Below, piece after piece: positions 16,575 through 24,848 of a stretch of 64,000 nucleotides of DNA. Under the pieces are notes generated by a model. It saw only the letters and a list, made by a program, of their open reading frames with translations. It did no database searches and was not told the DNA's origin. The translations under genes were made by a program, and so were the position numbers. Position 1 is the first letter of the stretch; each line of letters opens with the position of its first letter. Origin of the DNA: an uncultured Lachnospiraceae bacterium (GTDB taxonomy: Bacteria; Bacillota; Clostridia; Lachnospirales; Lachnospiraceae); assembly GCA_910578645.1 (NCBI GenBank), contig CAJTQI010000002.1, forward strand, positions 310,001 to 374,000. The letters are read 5' to 3'.

Positions 16575-18036
16575 GGATAAATTATGTAATTTTATATTTC
16601 TGAGAAGTCTTAAGACGAGAATCTTTCTGATTTTGCTTATCGTGGGGCTGATTCCCTGTATCAGTATGCGGTATGCAATTCTGCAGAATTACGAGCAGCG
16701 TGCCGTCAGTGTCAGAACATCTGACATTACCACGCAGCTTCGGATTTTGGCAAACCACCTGATTACTTACCATTACCTGCAGGACACTTCGTCGGAGGTG
16801 ATTAATGCGGAATTGGACCAACTTTCCAATCTTTATGACGGACGTGTCATGGTTATCAACAATGATTTGCGTATCGTCAAAGATACTTACGGAATCAGTG
16901 AGAACAAGACCATTATTTCCGCGGAAGTAGTGCGCTGTATCAAGGGAGAGAGCACCAACCAGTATGATAAGGACAACGGATATATCGAGATGACGATTCC
17001 GATTATGGAGACGGTTATTCTCGGCGACAATCCCGATACTGCGGAGCGCAAAGAGGTGGTGAGGGGCGTCATGCTAGTCAGCGCGTCTACGGACACGATT
17101 ATGGTGACTATGGACATCCTAAGCCGTAAAGCGCTTATCGTGGAAGTCATTGTTATTGTGGCGATTCTTATTGTTTCGATTTTGGCGGCCAAAGTGCTTA
17201 TAAGGCCCTTTGAGAAGATTACGGAGGCGCTCAACAGGGCGCAGGAAGGCTACACGAACGACCCGATTTCTGTCACGGACTGCCTGGAGACAGAGCACAT
17301 AGGCGATGCCTTTAACAGAGTGCTCGGAAGGATGAAACTTTTGGATGATTCTAGGCAGGAGTTTGTGTCCAACGTATCCCATGAGTTGAAAACACCGATT
17401 ACATCTATGAAAGTGTTGGCAGATTCTTTGATAAGCCAGAAAGATGTGCCCATTGAAGTATACCAGGAATTTATGACTGATATCGCCCAGGAAATTGAGC
17501 GGGAAGATAAGATTATCACGGATTTGCTCGCCCTTGTGAAAATGGACAGGACGGCGGCGGACTTGAATATTTCCCAGGTGGACATCAATCTGCTTGTGGA
17601 GCTGATTATGCGCAGACTGCGTCCCATTGCGCAGAAGCGGGATGTGGAGTTGGTGTACGAAAGCCTGCGCCCGGTCACTGCGTCTGTGGACGAGGTAAAG
17701 ATGACGCTTATCATATCCAACCTGGTGGAGAATGCGGTGAAATACAACAAAGAGCATGGGTGGGTCAAAGTGACTCTGGATGCCGACCAAAGGTTTTTTA
17801 TCGTGGAAGTGGCGGATTCGGGCCTTGGCATTCCGGCGGAATGTATCGACCATATCTACGAGAGGTTTTACCGGGTGGACAAGTCCCGTTCCAGGGAGAT
17901 TGGCGGGACCGGACTTGGTCTTGCGATTACGAGAAGCGCTATTGTGATGCACAGAGGTTCCATCAGGGTGAAAAGCGAAGAGGGAGAAGGCACTACTTTT
18001 ACGGTGAGAATACCGTTAACGTATATCGCGGTCTGA
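16567..18036 (+). CDS. Sensor histidine kinase
   Basis: About 489 residues. First membrane helix at TRIFLILLIVGLIPCISM, an extracytoplasmic sensor of ~150 residues, a second helix (VEVIVIVAILIVSILAAKVLI), HAMP, then HisKA with the phospho-His in FVSNVSHELKTPITSMKVL and HATPase motifs NLVENAVKYN and GGTGLGLAITR. No ATG suits the N-terminus. Frame and overlap point to a TTG at 16567, or GTG/TTG at 16552/16555, inside the end of the regulator gene. Translational coupling to the regulator is therefore likely. Gene order comEA-regulator-kinase-GerMN-comEC is the best clue to its job. Confidence 0.9.
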   Translation: MLKDKLCNFIFLRSLKTRIFLILLIVGLIPCISMRYAILQNYEQRAVSVRTSDITTQLRILANHLITYHYLQDTSSEVINAELDQLSNLYDGRVMVINNDLRIVKDTYGISENKTIISAEVVRCIKGESTNQYDKDNGYIEMTIPIMETVILGDNPDTAERKEVVRGVMLVSASTDTIMVTMDILSRKALIVEVIVIVAILIVSILAAKVLIRPFEKITEALNRAQEGYTNDPISVTDCLETEHIGDAFNRVLGRMKLLDDSRQEFVSNVSHELKTPITSMKVLADSLISQKDVPIEVYQEFMTDIAQEIEREDKIITDLLALVKMDRTAADLNISQVDINLLVELIMRRLRPIAQKRDVELVYESLRPVTASVDEVKMTLIISNLVENAVKYNKEHGWVKVTLDADQRFFIVEVADSGLGIPAECIDHIYERFYRVDKSRSREIGGTGLGLAITRSAIVMHRGSIRVKSEEGEGTTFTVRIPLTYIAV

Positions 18037-18050
18037 CAGGAGAGAAGCGG

Positions 18051-18986
18051 ATGAAAAGAATATGGATGATGTGCTTAGCCCTTTTGCTGCCTGTGGTGTT
18101 GTGCGCGGCATGCGGTAAGCAGACGCCGACGGAGGACGGCACACTTTACAATATATATTATGTAGATAATGATGAGACGAAAACCGTCACGAGGGAGTAT
18201 GCCAGTGAGACGCAGGATACGGAAACGCTGCTCAAGGAGCTGCTTACACAGCTTGGGACGATTTCTTCTAAGCTGGAGTATGAATCTCCGCTTGCAAGCG
18301 GTTTTGGTCTGTTGGGTTACACCATAGACAACGGACAGCTTATCATGAATTTTGACGAGCATTATAAAGAGATGAATATCACGAAGGAAGTGCTCATGCG
18401 TGCGGCGATTGTCAGGACGGTGACGCAGGTTCCGGGGATTGACTATGTGTCGTTTACGGTGCAGGGTGAGATGATTGCTGACAGCAGCGGGATGGCGATT
18501 GGTACGATGTCTGCAGACTCCTTTATTGACAATGCGGGCAATGAGATTAATGCCTACGAGAAGGTGAATCTGCGCCTGTATTTTGCCAATGAGGACGGTA
18601 CCGGGCTAGTGGAAGTAAATCGCCGGAATGTGGTGTATAGCAGCAATATTTCCCTGGAGAAACTGGTGGTCGAAAAGCTTGTGGAAGGTCCTGTGTCGGA
18701 GAATGCGTATCCTACTATAAATCCGTTGACGAAGATTGTCAGTGTGACGGTGAAGGATGGGATATGTTATGTAAACTTAGGAGAAGAATTTTTGAATCAG
18801 CCCTATAAGGCAAGCGCGGAAGTGACAATTTATTCCATCACCAATTCATTGGTGGAATTGTCGAACGTCAACAAAGTGCAGATTTCGATTAACGGAGAGA
18901 AAAATGTGTCCTACCGCGAGAAAATCGATTTGAGCGGCGTTTTTGAGAGGAATCTTGACTTGCTTGTGGTGCCGGAGGGAGAATAG
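18051..18986 (+). CDS. GerMN-domain lipoprotein
   Basis: 311 residues. The N-terminal signal ends in LLLPVVLCAAC, a lipobox, so the mature protein is probably anchored outside the membrane. Two GerMN domains follow: residues ~40-150 (with QVPGIDYVSFTVQGEMIADS) and ~185-300 (with YPTINPLTKIVSVTVKDGICYVNLGEEF). The family is named after Bacillus GerM (sporulation and germination) but also occurs as LpqB- or TCS-linked envelope proteins. Its position 14 bases after the kinase suggests it modulates that sensor, as LpqB-like proteins do. The Met with GGAGAGAAGCGG before it was chosen. Confidence 0.85.
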   Translation: MKRIWMMCLALLLPVVLCAACGKQTPTEDGTLYNIYYVDNDETKTVTREYASETQDTETLLKELLTQLGTISSKLEYESPLASGFGLLGYTIDNGQLIMNFDEHYKEMNITKEVLMRAAIVRTVTQVPGIDYVSFTVQGEMIADSSGMAIGTMSADSFIDNAGNEINAYEKVNLRLYFANEDGTGLVEVNRRNVVYSSNISLEKLVVEKLVEGPVSENAYPTINPLTKIVSVTVKDGICYVNLGEEFLNQPYKASAEVTIYSITNSLVELSNVNKVQISINGEKNVSYREKIDLSGVFERNLDLLVVPEGE

Positions 18987-18994
18987 GAGGCAGC

Positions 18995-21298
18995 GTGAAG
19001 ATGAGGAGACCTCTGTGTCTGCTCGGACTGGTGTATGTGTCGGCAGTCTTTATCGCCATATCGTTTCTGGCAGGAAGGACGCCGACATATGAAACCTTAG
19101 ACAAAGAACATGTTATTGTGGCAGGGTATGTGGAAGGAAAAGAATACCGGATGTCACAGGAGAGAAAAGTTTCTGTCATATCATTGTCCGAGGCAGTGAT
19201 TATTCAAGAAAATCAGGTCGCAATTCTGGAACAATTCTTATCAGATTCTGAGAAGATTTCACAAAACAGACTACATAATTCCTGGAAAAAGAACCGGGGA
19301 AATTTAAGCAGGGAAGATGCCGGAGGGATAGAAGGTGTCTTATGTTATATGCAAGAAGGGAAGCAGCCACAGATGGGAAGCCTTGTGCTAATGCAGGGCA
19401 AATTCAGGGCTTTTTCCCATGCGTCCAACCAGGGAGAGTTTGACGCAGCAGATTATTACCGCATTATGGGAAAACAGGGCAGAGTCATGGAATGCCGCTT
19501 TGTGGCGCAGAGCAGCGCGTATGATGTTTTCCGGGAGAAAATGTGGCTGCTTAGGGACTATCTGTCACTGGTGGTGGATGCATGTTACGATGGGGAAGAT
19601 GCGTCCGTCATGAAAGCGATGCTTCTGGGGGAGAAAGGAACGCTGGATGCGGACATAAAAGAGTTGTACAGGCAAACCGGAATTATTCATATTTTAGCGG
19701 TAAGTGGGTTGCACCTGTCGATTATCGGGATGGGATGTCACAAACTCTTCAAAAAAGCGCGTATTCCCAATGTGATTAACATAATATTGACAATTGGACT
19801 GATGTACTGCTATGGAACGATGACGGGGATGGGAATTTCTATGCTCCGGGCATATATTATGTTCGGCATCCATCTGGGGGCCAGTTTGGCAGGAAGGACT
19901 TATGACCTTCTGACGGCGGTGACGGTAGCGGCATTTGTGACGCTTTTACGGCAGCCGTTCTATATGTGGCACAGCGGGTTTTTATTTTCCTTTGGAGCGG
20001 TCTGCGGTATAGGTCTGTTTCTTCCGGCGGCGCTGGAGAACTTGTTGGGGCACAGCAAAGCGGAGAGGGCTTTTTTTTCGGGAGCTTTGGTATCGCTGTC
20101 CACAATGCCTGTGTACCTGTGCTTTTATTATGAGTTCCCACCTTATTCGGTGTTTCTCAACCTGATTGTGATTCCGTGTATGGCGCTGGTGCTTTTATGC
20201 GCCCTGTTTGGCATGGCGGCAGCGGTATGCTTCCTGCCTTTGGGGCAAATTCTGGCGGAGCCGGTGCATATATGTTTGGCATTTTATGAAAAGTGTTGCA
20301 GTGTATGTCTGAAGCTGCCGGGAAACAGGTGGATTACGGGTTGCCCTAAGCCTTGGCAGGTGGCGGCTTTTTTTGGAATACTGGCTGTGCTTGTGGTATG
20401 TAACAACAGGCTGTCCAAGTTGCATTTTTGGCAGGGAGTGCTGTGCGCGTTGTTTGTGCTGTCTGTCAGAATACCGCAAGGGCTTCAAGTTACTGTTGTG
20501 GATGTGGGACAAGGGGATTGTATCTATCTGTCGGACGACAGAGTGAACATGTTGATTGACGGCGGAAGTTCCAGTAAAAGCGACGTGGCTTCCTACCAGA
20601 TAGTGCCATTCCTGAAACATAGAGGGGTGTCACAATTGGATGCAGTCATTGTCACCCATCCGGACAGTGACCACATAAGCGGCATTTGTACCATGTTGGA
20701 GCAGACGGCAGGGGAAGAGCATATAGAAATAGGTGCGCTGTATTTGCCGGATGTGGGGAATGCCGGACGTAATGAAGGTTACCGGGAGCTAGAGAGACTG
20801 TCGACGGCAGCGGATGTGCCTGTCTACTATATCGGCTCCGGGGAGCGTATATGGCGTGGGGACATTATGTTAACTTGCATTCATCCGGAAAAAGGGTGGA
20901 ATACGCAGGAGTCCAACGCTTATTCCACAGTGATGCATCTTACCTATGGCGGGTTTACCGCACTTTTTACGGGAGACTTGGAAGGTGAAGGGGAACAGAG
21001 GGTGTTACGGAATATACGGGAAGACAGGAGCCAGGATTTAAATTTCAGGGACCTTACTCTTTTGAAAGTGGCGCATCATGGTTCTAAAAATTCCACTTCC
21101 GAGGCGTTTTTAAAGGAGTTAAACCCGAAGATTGCCCTGATTTCTGCGGGCAGGGCTAACCGGTACGGGCATCCCCATAAAGAATTGATGGAAAGGCTTG
21201 AAAAGCAGGGGTGTATGATTTACAATACACAGGAGAGCGGGGCGGTGACGGTGCGCGTGCGCGGAAGAAAAGTGCAGGTGGAAACATTTTTGGAGTAG
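18995..21298 (+). CDS. comEC: ComEC/Rec2 DNA uptake channel
   Basis: 767 residues. ComEC carries single-stranded DNA across the membrane in natural transformation. An N-terminal DUF4131-like region has one helix. The central competence domain has many helices and the family segment HILAVSGLHLSIIGMG near 225. The C-terminal part is a metallo-beta-lactamase-like domain with VVDVGQGDCIYL, LIDGGSS, VIVTHPDSDHISG and LKVAHHGSKNS. All nuclease-type metal ligands are visible (HxDxDH here as HPDSDH). GTG start 4-5 bases after AGGAGG. With comEA upstream it supports at least a partial DNA uptake system. Confidence 0.95.
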   Translation: MKMRRPLCLLGLVYVSAVFIAISFLAGRTPTYETLDKEHVIVAGYVEGKEYRMSQERKVSVISLSEAVIIQENQVAILEQFLSDSEKISQNRLHNSWKKNRGNLSREDAGGIEGVLCYMQEGKQPQMGSLVLMQGKFRAFSHASNQGEFDAADYYRIMGKQGRVMECRFVAQSSAYDVFREKMWLLRDYLSLVVDACYDGEDASVMKAMLLGEKGTLDADIKELYRQTGIIHILAVSGLHLSIIGMGCHKLFKKARIPNVINIILTIGLMYCYGTMTGMGISMLRAYIMFGIHLGASLAGRTYDLLTAVTVAAFVTLLRQPFYMWHSGFLFSFGAVCGIGLFLPAALENLLGHSKAERAFFSGALVSLSTMPVYLCFYYEFPPYSVFLNLIVIPCMALVLLCALFGMAAAVCFLPLGQILAEPVHICLAFYEKCCSVCLKLPGNRWITGCPKPWQVAAFFGILAVLVVCNNRLSKLHFWQGVLCALFVLSVRIPQGLQVTVVDVGQGDCIYLSDDRVNMLIDGGSSSKSDVASYQIVPFLKHRGVSQLDAVIVTHPDSDHISGICTMLEQTAGEEHIEIGALYLPDVGNAGRNEGYRELERLSTAADVPVYYIGSGERIWRGDIMLTCIHPEKGWNTQESNAYSTVMHLTYGGFTALFTGDLEGEGEQRVLRNIREDRSQDLNFRDLTLLKVAHHGSKNSTSEAFLKELNPKIALISAGRANRYGHPHKELMERLEKQGCMIYNTQESGAVTVRVRGRKVQVETFLE

Positions 21299-21347
21299 GG
21301 TATGACACAACACAATTACGAAGGTAATTCAGGAGGGGCAATCTACA

Positions 21348-22517
21348 ATGAAAAACAAATACATCATAAATTTTGTGATTTTTTACATACTGTCTTATGC
21401 GATTTTTTCTTTTGCATCGACGAAGTTTACGCCGTATTTATCTAAGATAGGTTATTCCGCCTTTGAGAGAGGCATCATACTGTCAGGGTATGCCGCCGCA
21501 ACCATTGTGATGCAGCTGCTGTTCGGGGTGTTGTCGGACAGGTATCAGACGATTAAGAAGATTATCATTGTCAGCCTGTGTATGTACGGTATTGTGTCCG
21601 CAGTATTGTTTTCCGCGGAGAAATCCGTGATTGCCGTTTATTTTGTCCTGGTGTCACTGTCCGGCGGTCTGCTGAATGCCTGTTGCGGCCTTTATGATAC
21701 ATGGATATTAGGATGTCATGAAGAAATCCGCAGGCATCTGTCTTTTATCAAAGCTTTCGGCTCTATTGGATGGGCGGTAGGCAGTATGGCGGCATCCCTG
21801 GTTATCAGTCTGTTTTCCTACCGAGGGCTTGGAATCAGTATTTTGGCGATTGCGGTATTGTCTTTGCTCAATGTTGCCCTTTTGCCGGATATTGACCGGA
21901 TAGGAGAGAAAAGCAAAATAGCGGCGGATGATTTCAAGCAGCTCATGACAGATGGACGGTATGTGCTTCTCATCGTTATTTTGCTTTTGATGTATTCGAT
22001 GGTAATTGCCAATAACTGTACGGTTATCGACAAAATGATTGATTTGCGTGCGACGGACGCGCAGATTTCAATGAAATGGTCTGTGCAGTCTCTTGTGGAG
22101 ATACCGACTTATCTTGCAGGCGCTTACCTTCTGTCCAAATTCGGCGGTTTGAAATTACTGCGGTTAAGTTGTGTCATGCTGACGCTCCAGTTCGTACTGT
22201 TTACGTGGGCAAAAAACCCTGCGGTGATTATAGGCGTGAGCGGCCTGCAGATGTTTTCGGCCCCGGTGATTCTGATTGCTTCTAAGGTTCTGATTATGGA
22301 GATGGCGCCCGATAAATTAAAGAATAGCAGCCAGCTGATTGCCCTCAGCATATTCAGCGGGATTTCATCTTTGCTTGTCCCGGTAGTTGCGGGATTTTTC
22401 AGCGAACATATCGGGTTTAACCATACTTTAGGATGCGTCACGGCGTTGGGCGTATGTTCGCTCATTTTGACATATCCGCTGGGTAGGCTGTTGGCCAGGC
22501 ATACCGCCGAAGGATAA
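21348..22517 (+). CDS. MFS transporter
   Basis: 389 residues with about twelve hydrophobic helices. The loop between helices 2 and 3 has the MFS signature, here GVLSDRYQTIKK. The N-terminus FYILSYAIFSFASTKFTPYLSKIGYSAFERGIIL and the overall layout resemble the LacY/nucleoside symporter or PucC-like branch more than drug exporters. The substrate cannot be told. Its own ribosome binding site (AGGAGGGG) and a bidirectional terminator after it make it a single-gene unit. comEC lies 49 bases upstream. Confidence 0.85.
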   Translation: MKNKYIINFVIFYILSYAIFSFASTKFTPYLSKIGYSAFERGIILSGYAAATIVMQLLFGVLSDRYQTIKKIIIVSLCMYGIVSAVLFSAEKSVIAVYFVLVSLSGGLLNACCGLYDTWILGCHEEIRRHLSFIKAFGSIGWAVGSMAASLVISLFSYRGLGISILAIAVLSLLNVALLPDIDRIGEKSKIAADDFKQLMTDGRYVLLIVILLLMYSMVIANNCTVIDKMIDLRATDAQISMKWSVQSLVEIPTYLAGAYLLSKFGGLKLLRLSCVMLTLQFVLFTWAKNPAVIIGVSGLQMFSAPVILIASKVLIMEMAPDKLKNSSQLIALSIFSGISSLLVPVVAGFFSEHIGFNHTLGCVTALGVCSLILTYPLGRLLARHTAEG

Positions 22518-22540
22518 GAGTATAGATATATTTCACTTCA

Positions 22541-22580
22541 TATAATAACCCCCGGAGCTATACTCCGAGGGTTTATTATA
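22541..22580. terminator. Bidirectional terminator between MFS gene and nhaC
   Basis: A 14-bp stem, AATAACCCCCGGAG with CTCCGAGGGTTTATT, with loop CTATA and A/T-rich flanks on both sides, lies between convergent genes and can serve both. Confidence 0.85.
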
Positions 22581-22630
22581 TTGCTTATACTTGTCAGGAT
22601 TAACCGACAGCCTGTACCGTATGATATCCG

Positions 22631-24232
22631 TTATTCTTTGTGCATGTTCTTAATCACAGCCAATGTCAGAAGCAGAAGGACAATTCCTACAGGAAGTGAA
22701 ATCCATGCATTCTGCGCGAAGCCGGCCACAATGTATGTGACAAAAGAGATTGCGGCAACTACGATGACGTAAGGAAGCTGCGTGGATACGTGGTTGACGT
22801 GGTCACACTGTGCGCCTGCGGAAGCCATGATTGTCGTGTCGGATATGGGTGAACAGTGGTCGCCGCATACCGCGCCTGCCATACAGGCGGAGATGGAAAT
22901 AATCATAAGCTGGGGGTTGGAATTCATAAATACATTTACCACGATGGGAATCAGGATTCCGAAAGTACCCCAGGAAGTTCCTGTCGAGAACGCAAGGAAA
23001 CATGCCACGAGGAAAATAATTGCAGGCAGGAAGTTCATCAGTGAGCCGGCGCTTTTTTGTACCGCATCGGCCACGAAGACTGCCGCGCCCAGAGAGTCGG
23101 TCATAGCCTTTAGCGTCCAGGCGAAAGTAAGGATTAAAATAGCCGGAACCATTGCTTTGAAGCCGTCCGGGAGACATTTCATACAGTCCGAGAAGCTTAG
23201 AACCCTGCGCAGTAAGTAAACAATCACCGTAAGTATCATAGCGCAGATGCTGCCAAGCGCCAGGCCGACGGAAGCGTCGGAGTTGGAGAAAGCTGCAACG
23301 AAACCTGCTCCCTCGAAGAAGCCGCCGGTATAAATCATGCCCACAACACAGCACAGTATGAGCGTGAAAATAGGAATCAGAAGGTCAATCACTTTTCCCT
23401 TCGGGTTTACGGGCTCTTGCTCCTGTGAAGAAACAGAGTTTCCTGTAGAGAACAAATCTCCTTTTAAGGCATTGGCTTCATGGCTCTTCATGGGCCCGAA
23501 GTCCACTTTCATAAGCACCAGGGTAATCATCATAATAATTGTCAGAATAGCATAAAAGTTATACGGGATGGCCCGGATGAAGATGGAAAATCCGTCTTCT
23601 CCTTCCACGAAACCGGATACGGCTGCCGCCCATGAAGAGATAGGGGCGATGATGCAGACAGGCGCTGCGGTGGCGTCAATCAAGTACGCCAGTTTTGCCC
23701 GGGAAACTTTATGCTCGTCCGTAACAGGCTTCATTACGCTGCCCACGGTAAGACAGTTGAAATAATCGTCGATAAAAATCAGCACGCCCAGGGCGACGGT
23801 GGCAAGCTGTGCGCCGGCGCGGGTTCTAATTTTTTCTTTGGCATAATGACCGAAAGCGGCGGAACCGCCTGCACGGTTCATCAGGCTTACCATGGCGCCG
23901 AGTATCACAAGGAATACCAGGATACCGACATTATAGCTGTCAGAAAGTACGGCTACGAAACCGTCGCTGAAAATGTGTGTCAGCGTCATCTCAAAAGAAA
24001 AGCCGGAGAAAAACAGTCCGCCCACCAGAATCCCGATAAAGAGAGAACTGTATACTTCTTTCGTAATTAACGCCAGTACGATAGCGACTATGGGTGGAAT
24101 CAGCGCCCAGAAAGTAGCGTACATGGCAGGTGTATATTCTGCTTCTGTTTCCGCGGCAAATGCGGTAATCGGCAAGAGCGAAAGACACAGAATCAGGATA
24201 CCGATTCCTTGTAATAGTTTCTTCTTTTTCAT
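22631..24232 (-). CDS. nhaC: NhaC-type Na+/H+ antiporter
   Basis: 533 residues with a cleavable-looking signal (LLQGIGILILCLSLLPITAFA) and 11-12 further helices. Family marks are IFIDDYFNCLTVGSVMKPVTD near 155, where buried Asp residues serve cation exchange, and CMAGAVCGDHCSPISDTTIMASAGAQ near 470. NhaC-family proteins exchange Na+/H+, or an organic anion pair such as malate/lactate (MleN) or arginine/ornithine, so the substrate is open. The Met just after GGAGGAAAAA was chosen over one four codons upstream. A clear promoter (24473-24501) and a long repeat-rich leader of 240 bases precede it. Confidence 0.88.
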   Translation of the reverse strand: MKKKKLLQGIGILILCLSLLPITAFAAETEAEYTPAMYATFWALIPPIVAIVLALITKEVYSSLFIGILVGGLFFSGFSFEMTLTHIFSDGFVAVLSDSYNVGILVFLVILGAMVSLMNRAGGSAAFGHYAKEKIRTRAGAQLATVALGVLIFIDDYFNCLTVGSVMKPVTDEHKVSRAKLAYLIDATAAPVCIIAPISSWAAAVSGFVEGEDGFSIFIRAIPYNFYAILTIIMMITLVLMKVDFGPMKSHEANALKGDLFSTGNSVSSQEQEPVNPKGKVIDLLIPIFTLILCCVVGMIYTGGFFEGAGFVAAFSNSDASVGLALGSICAMILTVIVYLLRRVLSFSDCMKCLPDGFKAMVPAILILTFAWTLKAMTDSLGAAVFVADAVQKSAGSLMNFLPAIIFLVACFLAFSTGTSWGTFGILIPIVVNVFMNSNPQLMIISISACMAGAVCGDHCSPISDTTIMASAGAQCDHVNHVSTQLPYVIVVAAISFVTYIVAGFAQNAWISLPVGIVLLLLTLAVIKNMHKE

Positions 24233-24244
24233 TTTTTCCTCCAT

Positions 24245-24460
24245 TCCGAAGCGATTTGCGCTGAGGCTGCGAGCAGAATTTCAAATTCTGCGCTGCAATC
24301 AATAGAATTTGTGACGCTTCGGCACAAATTCCTGGTTGAATAAATTGCTCATCAGAGAATTTATTTAACCGTTCCTCCATTCCAAAATAGATGTAGTCCC
24401 TTTTTATAGTGTTCCTATCCTTCTTTAGGAGCAATGGCGCTTCGGCTTAAGAAAGACTCT
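24245..24460 (-). other. Long hairpin-rich leader of nhaC
   Basis: Between the promoter and nhaC, several inverted repeats stand one after another on the minus strand: AAATAAATTCTC with GAGCAATTTATT, GGAATTTGTGCC with its near-complement TCACAAATTCT, and GCAGAATTT-GAAATTCTGC. It ends with GCTTCGGAATGGAGGAAAA, identical to the end of the argC leader. It looks like a mosaic of dispersed leader or hairpin elements more than a known riboswitch. Confidence 0.4.
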
Positions 24461-24472
24461 GCTGCCGAGGTT

Positions 24473-24501
24473 AGTATACCACCGGGGATTGTATTAAACA
24501 A
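24473..24501 (-). promoter_or_regulatory. Predicted nhaC promoter
   Basis: Read on the minus strand: TTGTTT, 17 bases, TATACT. It is followed by the long hairpin-rich leader of nhaC. Confidence 0.6.
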
Positions 24502-24546
24502 GAAAAATATAGAAAAAACAGGTATCATGCGGTCGAAATAGAGGAT

Positions 24547-24574
24547 TTGACAAAATGTAACCATCTGTTATAAT
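24547..24574 (+). promoter_or_regulatory. Near-consensus sigma-A promoter for the alarmone synthetase unit
   Basis: TTGACA, 16 bases, TATAAT: both hexamers match consensus exactly. Transcription would start near 24581, 268 bases before the first codon of the REC-synthetase gene. Confidence 0.8.
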
Positions 24575-24580
24575 AAAAAA

Positions 24581-24848
24581 TAAAGGTGCTGCCCATAAAG
24601 CGAACAGTCCAGTTTGGTAATAATTGTTATCAGTAGAGCAACCTGCGGTGAGGGCGGGCTGCTTTTTTTGATGCACAGGCCTGCATATGGAAGTTTGCTG
24701 CTGATGCAGCACGCAGGCCGCGCGGCGAGTAGGAGAAGAAATCTTCCTTACTCGATTGCACGTAGGCAGGGAATGGTATCGGTTACAAGAGGATAGATTT
24801 CCGACGCTTTATTTGGAGAGCGCACTGTATGTAAAAGGGGAGTTTTAT
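24581..24848 (+). ncRNA. Structured 5' leader / possible small RNA with early terminator
   Basis: The first ~90 bases after the promoter fold into GGTAA-TAATTG-TTATC and then a terminator-like stem (AGCA-CC-GC with GC-GG-TGCT) ending in seven T residues at 24669. Beyond it come GGCCTGC pairing with GCAGGCC around TGCTGC-TGAT-GCAGCA (24678-24719), and GAGTAGGAGAAGA pairing with TCTTCCTTACTC (24727-24753). The layout is promoter, short RNA, terminator, then more structure before the start codon. It fits an attenuator or riboswitch, or a separate ~90-nt RNA. I recognise no known class. Confidence 0.5.
24637..24669 (+). terminator. Early terminator in the alarmone synthetase leader
   Basis: Imperfect GC-rich stem (AGCAACCTGC with GCGGGCTGCT, loop GGTGAGG) followed by TTTTTTT. 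It lies about 90 bases after the predicted transcription start and 180 bases before the coding region. Confidence 0.65.

Noticed and set aside
17119..17952. 277-codon minus-strand frame
   Set aside because: It lies fully inside the histidine kinase gene, whose motifs are complete; His/Arg-rich composition is typical of an antisense shadow.
24261..24480. Sodium or pH riboswitch before nhaC
   Set aside because: Hairpins are present but they are repeats shared with other leaders; I see no known aptamer signature.
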